Below the pieces are notes generated by a model. That model made no database searches. It was not told where the DNA came from and saw only the letters and a program-made list of their open reading frames with translations. A stretch of DNA of 64,000 bases from Puffinus mauretanicus (Eukaryota > Chordata > Aves > Procellariiformes > Procellariidae). Below are positions 58,049 to 64,000 of this stretch, one piece after another. How positions within the stretch are numbered: the stretch's first letter is position 1; every line of letters starts with the position of its first letter. The position numbers and the translations under genes were made by a program. The stretch lies in contig JAJKFH010003358.1 in NCBI GenBank assembly GCA_023333565.1, positions 62,001-126,000 on the forward strand, written 5' to 3'.

Positions 58049-58505
58049 TTATTCTTCTCCTGTTCTTCTTCCCCTTTTTTCTTATCCTCCCCCTGTTCTT
58101 CCTGTTCTTCCTTTTCCTCCTCCTCATCCCTCACTAAATCTAGTTTCAAGCTCTCCGCGTAAGCCTGGCCAGCATGTAGCCTAAGTAGCATTTACATATA
58201 GGAAGAAATCTGGATTTTTTTCCCCCTCCTCTCAGCCCAGAGGATCCCACATAGTTGTCCTTGGACTCAAAGGCAGAGAGAAATCCACCAAAGAGCAGTG
58301 GCCAAACAGTGAGCACAGAGGCAGCTGTAGCCAAAAGCACCTGAGCCTGAGGATGGCAGGGAATGTGCTGATGCGCAGACAGGTCAGGTGCTGAAGGGGT
58401 TTTAATTTCATCTAAGACCAAAAACTCATGGATCTGGCTGCACCCACTACATTCTGTTCCTGAGGCAGTTGGGAACATCACCTGGGGTTAAGGTTCTCTA
58501 ATCCT
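58049..58505 (-). repeat. Inverted duplication, right arm, part 2
   Basis: The TC tract continues to about 58135. Then comes the reverse complement of 46997-47370. The match stops at the LTR of the decayed provirus (58506), so the virus sits at the duplication edge. Confidence 0.9.
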
Positions 58506-59320
58506 TGTGTCACAGATGGAGCGAGAGAGAGAGATGCACTTCACTTGTAAAAGAGAAGTAGCTATATGTTTATTGATGCAAGACAGCGATTTAACAAAGT
58601 TGGATAGTAAATGCAACAGTGAGTTAACAAGGTTCGACGGCAAGGTACACTTGATTAGTTACTGCATGGAGGACAGGGTCAGACAAAACTGTCAGGGAGA
58701 GCCTCCCATTGAGTCATGATGTTCAGAGAGGACTCCCTTGCTTTCTAAATTCCTTCCCTTAGAAAGGAGTCTAGGTGCAGCTGGATGCAAACTTAGTCCC
58801 AGACTTGGTCAATGGTTTATGTCTAAAGGATTATATATGTACACAATCAATCCTTTATATCACTTAGCTAAGATTTCAAAGTTTCAGTGCGCTTATTCCC
58901 AATTCACTTACCGAGTATCTGGCATGATAAGGATTCTCTCAACCTCAAGGAGCAAGCCTGAGAGGCGACCCTACTCAAGGGGAGATCCTAGCGTGCAGCC
59001 CACTGCCGTGCAGGAGAGCTGAAAGGGCTCTTGGGCTGCCCACTATTTATGGGGGTAAGATGACTGACTCATAGTCATATTTACATACCAACTGTGGACA
59101 GTAGTTTCTTCCAAATTTGGCTTGAGCCACCCATTGATCAGCACTGTGGTTAGGTGGACACATCGCCTATTGTGTTGTTATCTGTCTCCCCCGAATCCAC
59201 TTTGAACTGGATGCATCCATCACAACCAGACGCATCCATCATGGTCGCCACAGGTGGTTATCACTTGAGCAGGGTTATGGGAAAAGGTCAGGTCGGGGGT
59301 AGGGGGAGCACGCCATCACA
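58506..59320 (-). mobile_element. 3' LTR of the decayed provirus
   Basis: On the minus strand TGTGATGGCGTGCTCC to CCATCTGTGACACA, 815 bp. A purine-rich GGGGTGGAG precedes it, as expected for a polypurine tract. It matches the solo LTR at 39286-40038. Confidence 0.88.
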
Positions 59321-59456
59321 CTCCACCCCGTGACCATAGTCAATTCATCTTACTCTCACAGAGTGGTGGTACGGTCACCTCTTGCCTCTGTGCCATAAAG
59401 AGTATATTAGTAATTTATGTGCTACAGATCCACGGCAAGTAGATAGTGAAGCATCG

Positions 59457-60643
59457 CTATCTGCTATGTATTAGTTTGTATGTTTTGGGTGGTTGGAGCT
59501 GGGTTATTTGTTTTATGATGTACCAAACCTTTATATACAATATAATTATAAGCAATAGACACATTGAAGTTAGAACTAGTAAAATCACAACTGAGTGAAG
59601 CATAAGATTAAACACTCCTGTTGCTGTTGGTGACCATCCAAGAGGAGTTTCCCACCAATGGTCTTCTCCATCCTTCTTCATTCTTTCCAAGACACGATGT
59701 ATCTGTTTTGTATCATGATGAACAGTGATTGGAGTTTTGTGTCCACTGTTTCAGACGCATTCTAGCAGTTGACACAGGTCATCGTGTTGTAGTAATTTCT
59801 TCACCAATGTAAGGTTCATTCCGATGGGGGTAGGCAATTGACTCAATGTATAATTAGACTGTAACAATTGATGAGACTTAACAGGAGCTGAATAATTAAA
59901 GTTGATCCCATAATTTTAGTAAAGTTGCGAACACAAATATTTGAGTGATTGCTTGTACCTACAGTATTGTTATCTACGAATATAAAATCACAAAGAGTTC
60001 TCATACAAACACATCCATTTCCAGCATATAAAAGTACAGTTTCAGGGGTTTCATCGGGATGTATTTCAAAATGACAAACATTTTGTTCAGTGTCAAGACA
60101 AATGTCTTGGGCTTTGATGGTGTTACTCTCACAAATAAATCCTTGTTCCTGTACAATGCATGCATTAACATCAACAGTTTGCCATTTGTTTCCATTTTGT
60201 TGGGCCCACACTCTATGTTCTAATGGATAGAGGATGGTTCCATTACGATATCCTAACGCAATAATTTGGTATATGGCGTATAAGGAAGCACTGCGTATGG
60301 TTAAGACAAAAGCTGTTGCCTTATTGTTGATGGGGTCACAAGTGAAATTGAGTAAATACCACCAGGATTGGAATTCTTTCTCAAATTTAGTTGCATTATC
60401 CCAAATTACGTTTCGAATTTCAGTGGGTAAGGTGCCCTTTTTTTTGTGGGGAAGGGGGGGGGCTGCACCAAGTGCATCCACAATCAATTGATGGTCCCTT
60501 TCATTAATTCTTTCCCACTGAGGCAGTATATCAGATGAGACCATTGGTTAGTTCCCAGTGCTAAGAGAGAAGACTGCAATGCGTGTAAGCAGCATTGTTA
60601 GGGTTTGAGGTAGTAACATGAACACAGCATTTCCGTTTGCCAT
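59457..60643 (-). pseudogene. env: Decayed provirus env
   Basis: An ATG at 60643 begins a hydrophobic signal peptide, but a TAA at 60548-60550 cuts it after 31 codons. The same frame reopens and runs to 59843 with many cysteines and glycosylation sequons (surface subunit). Frame is lost near 59915. The C-terminal part, with a long hydrophobic anchor, is in another frame (59690-59457). A splice acceptor CTTACAG lies just before the start. The class of this envelope is not clear to me. Confidence 0.75.
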
Positions 60644-60699
60644 CCTGCAGGGTGCTGTAAGAGAAAAACAGAGACTTGTTTTGGTGGGGAGAGTCTGAA

Positions 60700-62577
60700 C
60701 AGGTTACCCTGCTCAAAAAGAATGAAAAATCCATCGTGCACTAATTCTATGTTTTGCACCACTGCTATCGGTAGCTTCCCAGGCAAGTGGGCCATGAGGT
60801 TTAGTTGAAGTTTTCCCATTGACAGAGCCACTGTGTGGCACTGGCCCACACAGCATAAGAGTCTACATATATGATTTTTGCTCCATTCTCTGCTGCCAAA
60901 ACAACTGCTCTTATTTCTCCTACTTGTACAGTGCCGTCACCTTCTTCTATTACTCATTTGCCGGTGGTAATATCTAATGCAACGGCCTTATATTGCCATT
61001 TACCATTTACACTTTTTCTGAAGCATCCGTAAACCAAATGTTTTCTGTTCGTGTACCCTCAGTGAGGGGCGATGCATCCAGAATGGGTGAAGGTTTAAAA
61101 GGTTCTTGTAACACTAAAGGGTCTGTGTTTATGGGCATCTGCAATTTGGAGACCTTAGTGTGTCCTTCAGTTAATTGCATATTTTCTGCAACTCCAGTTA
61201 GGTAGGCATACCATTTTCTGATAGTGGGTTTTTGTGCAACTCCTTCGCGGGGAGCAATCCCCTTTAGGATTGCTTCTAATAAATTAAATGATTCTCTAGT
61301 TTGCACAGGTTGTCCCTGATGTATTTTCTCAACTTGTTTAACTGCTCGGGCTAAAGACAAAAGTCCCTTTTCCCATTCAGAGTATCGTTGTTCTGTTTCT
61401 TTAAATGCGGTTGACCAACAAAGGTCTTTTTGGCCCATCGGGGCCAGTTTGGCACAGGTTACAGTAAGTAGCGTGTTTGGCAAAACCCCATTTGGCTATA
61501 ATAGGGTCGCGGGGGTGTACTGGTCCCAGTGACTGATATGTTTTTAATTCTTCAGTTATAGTTTTAACCGCCTCTTTATGCTCTCATTTCCACTCCCAGG
61601 GTTTGCCGTTCCGTAAGAGTGAGTATAATGGATGGGAAATGATAGAAAATCCAGGTACATGCTTCCTCCAATATCCAAAAGTTCCCATTAATTGTTGTAA
61701 CTTCCTCCTTGATTGGGGCATTTGCAGCTCTTCAGTTTTTCTTAAGGTATCTGGAGGAATCACTGCACTGCTTGCTATCCACCAAGTACCTAAAAATTTT
61801 ACTTCTTTGCTTGGTCCCTGACATTTTCTGTGTGGAGTCTCAGTTTCTGCTTTATCTAGTATTTGCCATACTGCTGCTGTCGCTTCCCCCACCTTTTCAG
61901 AGGAAGTTCCTCCAATCAGAATATCATGTATATATTGGTACAGTTTCACATCTTGGGGGAGTGAGGCTGTCTGTAAAAGTTCAGCAATTGTGGGTGAATG
62001 TTTATACCCCTCTGGGAATCTGTTAAAGATATATTGTATTCCCTTCCAAGTGAAAGCAAACTTCTCTGTATCCTCCCTCTTCAAGGGAACCATAAAGAAC
62101 ATATCCTTTACATCTAGCACTGCCATCCATGGGTACGCAGAGCTTGCAAAGTAGCTGTTGAGTTTGCAACGTTTGGTAGAGCAGCTGTTAACGGGGCTGT
62201 TTTGGCGTTCAGGCGCTGATAATCAATTGTTAAACGCCACCTCCCGTCTGGTTTCCAAACTGGCCAGACAGGTGAGTTAATGGGGAGTGGGTTCTGGAGA
62301 TAGTTTGTCATTTCTCCAAATCAGCTATGACTTCAGCAGCAGAAATCGGATATTGCAGTACGTTAGTGATTTTTGACTTGGGGAGGGCAGGGACTGCGCA
62401 AAGTACACGCACTGGAGCCTCCCTATTTCCGCCGGGGTCGGGATTGATGTTTGAGCTAAAGGACCACATGCTGCCGTTCGGCAGGTGCCAGGTTCGTCCG
62501 TTTAAAACATTTAAAACATATTGGAAAGCTAAAATATTTTCATTATGATCTTTAATTGCAAAGCGAGTGAGCGACAC
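60700..62577 (-). pseudogene. pol: Decayed provirus pol, without recognisable integrase
   Basis: Pieces in order on the minus strand: sequence before the reverse transcriptase (62577-62308), its N-terminus (62311-62114), its core (62126-61584) where the usual Y-x-D-D reads YIHD, the connection domain (61483-61007), and the start of RNase H with WFTDAS, followed by several stops (61010-60700). Env begins directly after, so the integrase region is missing. Frame changes occur near 62120, 61500 and 61010. Sequence upstream of 62600 is not viral, so gag and the 5' LTR are gone. Confidence 0.8.
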
Positions 62578-62607
62578 ATGTTTCTCGCCCGGGAGCCATA
62601 AATTGAC

Positions 62608-62676
62608 CTTGGCAGTTATTCAACAAGGATTCAACAAGTTATTCAACAATTTATTCAACAGTTATTAACTGCCAAG
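62608..62676. repeat. 11 bp inverted repeat enclosing ATTCAACA repeats
   Basis: CTTGGCAGTTA (62608-62618) and TAACTGCCAAG (62666-62676) are perfect inverted copies. Between them ATTCAACA occurs four times. It sits at the broken 5' edge of the decayed provirus. Confidence 0.8.
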
Positions 62677-62766
62677 TAATTCAACACTGCCTCAGTTCAC
62701 AACGGTAATCTTAACCCTTTGCTGTCCGGATTGCATGCCCAGCTTCTCGGCATCTTGTTGTGTTAG

Positions 62767-63314
62767 TGATGCAGTAGGTACAGTCTGTTACAGTACCTCT
62801 TATGCCATACTGCTCGCTTCTTTAATTCCAAACAATGAAGACTTGTTGCTTAGGAGGTAACTAGCAGGTATTGTGTTTGCAGGTGTGTAGTATTGTTAGA
62901 CCCTAGTAATGATTAACCTTGAAATTAAGAATCATAAATGAATGTGGTCCAGACATGGCTCGGAGACAAATCTCGACCTTATAAGGAAAGAAAGGAACGG
63001 GTTCATGAAGAGTTCACTACCCTACCGACCACCAGAGACCACTCGAGACCCTCAAGAAGACTCTAAAGACTTCAGTGCGCAGGTGTCTAGGATGATGTAA
63101 TATTAGAATTAGTTCTCGAAAATGTAACGAATATGTAGAAGAATCTTAAAATATGTATGAGAAGCATGGATATAAACAGAAAGGTGACTAGACCAGGTGT
63201 GCTTGATTTGTGGCAAGTCCACCGAGCACCCAGGCCTGAATAAAACACTCTCTCTCCTCAGCGTGTGGAATTGGTTACTTGCACGCCGGGCACGAATCCG
63301 CTTTTCGGACAACA
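62767..63314 (+). mobile_element. 5' LTR of the right-edge provirus
   Basis: About 548 bp ending TTTTCGGACAACA, with TATAAA at 63171, AATAAA at 63239-63244 and a U5 shared with the LTR at 29688-30252. The 5' boundary (TGATGCAGTAGGTACAG) is inferred from agreement with the fragment at 32694. Confidence 0.82.
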
Positions 63315-63319
63315 GTTTT

Positions 63320-63337
63320 TGGTGACCCAGGTGGGAC
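63320..63337 (+). promoter_or_regulatory. Probable primer-binding site of the right-edge provirus
   Basis: TGGTGACCCAGGTGGGAC begins with the invariant TGG five bases after the LTR. It does not match exactly any tRNA end I know. An arginine tRNA is the nearest I can suggest. Confidence 0.5.
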
Positions 63338-63540
63338 TGCTGTGAAGCCTTGCCCGCATCGACTTGCCGGCTCTCGGTGGGGAGACCCTGCTCTCTGGAC
63401 TCCAGCGCGCACCGACCTTTTGATCGGGGACTCTGTGAGTATTCTCCCCAACCAGAGCAGATGAGCGACTCAATGGTGCAATGCTAAGGTAAATGAGATA
63501 TTGTTCTGGGGTATAAAATTGTGCATGCATTTGGTAAGGA

Positions 63541-63740
63541 ATTGTGGCCAAAGGTAAAAAGGTATATTCATATGCATTTGACAGTGACGACTGAAGTATA
63601 TGAAGTTGTAGGCGCCAGGGGTAAACCGGTATATTCATATGCGTTTGACAGTGACGACTGGAGTATATGAAATTGTGGCCAAAGGTAAAAAGGGTATATT
63701 CATATACGTTTGACAGTGACGACTGGAGTATATGAAATCA
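63541..63740 (+). repeat. Three tandem 66 bp repeats in the provirus leader
   Basis: GGTATATTCATATGCATTTG ACAGTGACGACTGAAGTATA recurs with starts near 63562, 63629 and 63694. It lies between the primer-binding site and gag, where packaging and dimer signals usually are. Confidence 0.88.
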
Positions 63741-63769
63741 TGGTTAAGAACGTTCTTTTTGGGCAAAAA

Positions 63770-64000
63770 TATGGGAACTCAATAGTCTAAAGTAACACCT
63801 TGCTCTCCCCTTGGATGCATCATAAAACATTGGGGAAAATTTGGGGGAGATCCTTTGAGAAAGGAGAAATTAATTGAGTCTTGTACTAAATGGTGGCCAA
63901 TGTATAAATTAGAAGATGAGGTAAGATGGTCAGAATTGGGAACTTTGCAATATAATACTATCTTGCAGCTTATGTTGTTTTGTTGACAACAGGGTAAATG
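63770..64000 (+). pseudogene. gag: Start of gag of the right-edge provirus, defective
   Basis: From about 63815 the plus strand encodes a matrix-like segment (IIKHWGKFGGDPLRKEKLIE, then WWPMYKL and YNTILQLMLF) of the gammaretrovirus-like (ERV1) type. Stops occur near the presumed start (a TAG soon after the ATG at 63772) and at 63982. The rest lies outside the window. Confidence 0.75.

Overview
The window looks like bird nuclear DNA. Its only long interspersed element is a CR1 LINE with the usual TTCTATGA-type 3' end. It carries a spliced maestro heat-like repeat (MROH) gene of the kind found in many copies in birds. It is crowded with endogenous retrovirus (ERV) LTRs, including an element primed by tRNA-Trp with an envelope transmembrane subunit of the avian alpharetrovirus type. 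Nothing prokaryotic is present. The species cannot be named from the sequence. Short telomere-like repeats, several long minisatellites, repeated LTR insertions and duplicated gene pieces together suggest a repeat-rich accessory or subtelomere-like region. That is inference.

Layout. 1-4.8 kb: the 5' half of an MROH gene on the minus strand, eight phase-consistent coding exons with 385 open codons, continuing past the left edge. 7.17-10.62 kb: a 3.5 kb CCCAGCACC minisatellite ending in a short CCCTAA tract, beside one well-formed exon of an unidentified minus-strand gene (10698-10820). 12.2-12.7 kb: GC-rich promoter-like DNA. 14.9-16.7 kb: a pyrimidine-rich minisatellite. 16.76-24.74 kb: an old solo LTR split by a young 7.45 kb provirus with gag, dUTPase-protease, pol and env on the minus strand. 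Its env is uninterrupted, while gag and pol each have a one-base frame break. 25-32 kb: a 0.57 kb sequence present twice, 5.9 kb apart, plus LTRs, a 61 bp promoter-like array, and the first of two exons matching the HMG-box gene BBX (28077-28275, with an in-frame stop). The second BBX exon, phase-compatible, is at 36807-36874.

38.3-42.2 kb: five LTRs of three families. 44.6-45.3 kb: 5'-truncated CR1 running into a 12 bp-unit minisatellite. 47.0-49.2 kb and 57.2-58.5 kb: arms of an inverted duplication containing a long GA/TC tract, one arm split by a solo LTR with a clean 5 bp target duplication. 53.4-54.9 kb: a 65 bp-unit minisatellite. 58.5-62.6 kb: a decayed provirus on the minus strand with 3' LTR, env and partial pol but no recognisable integrase. 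62.77-64.0 kb: LTR, primer-binding site, leader and the start of a broken gag of another, gammaretrovirus-like provirus running off the right edge.

The only apparently working host gene is the MROH gene. The BBX pieces look like a decayed DNA-level duplicate. All other long open frames are either viral remnants or frames created by tandem repeats.
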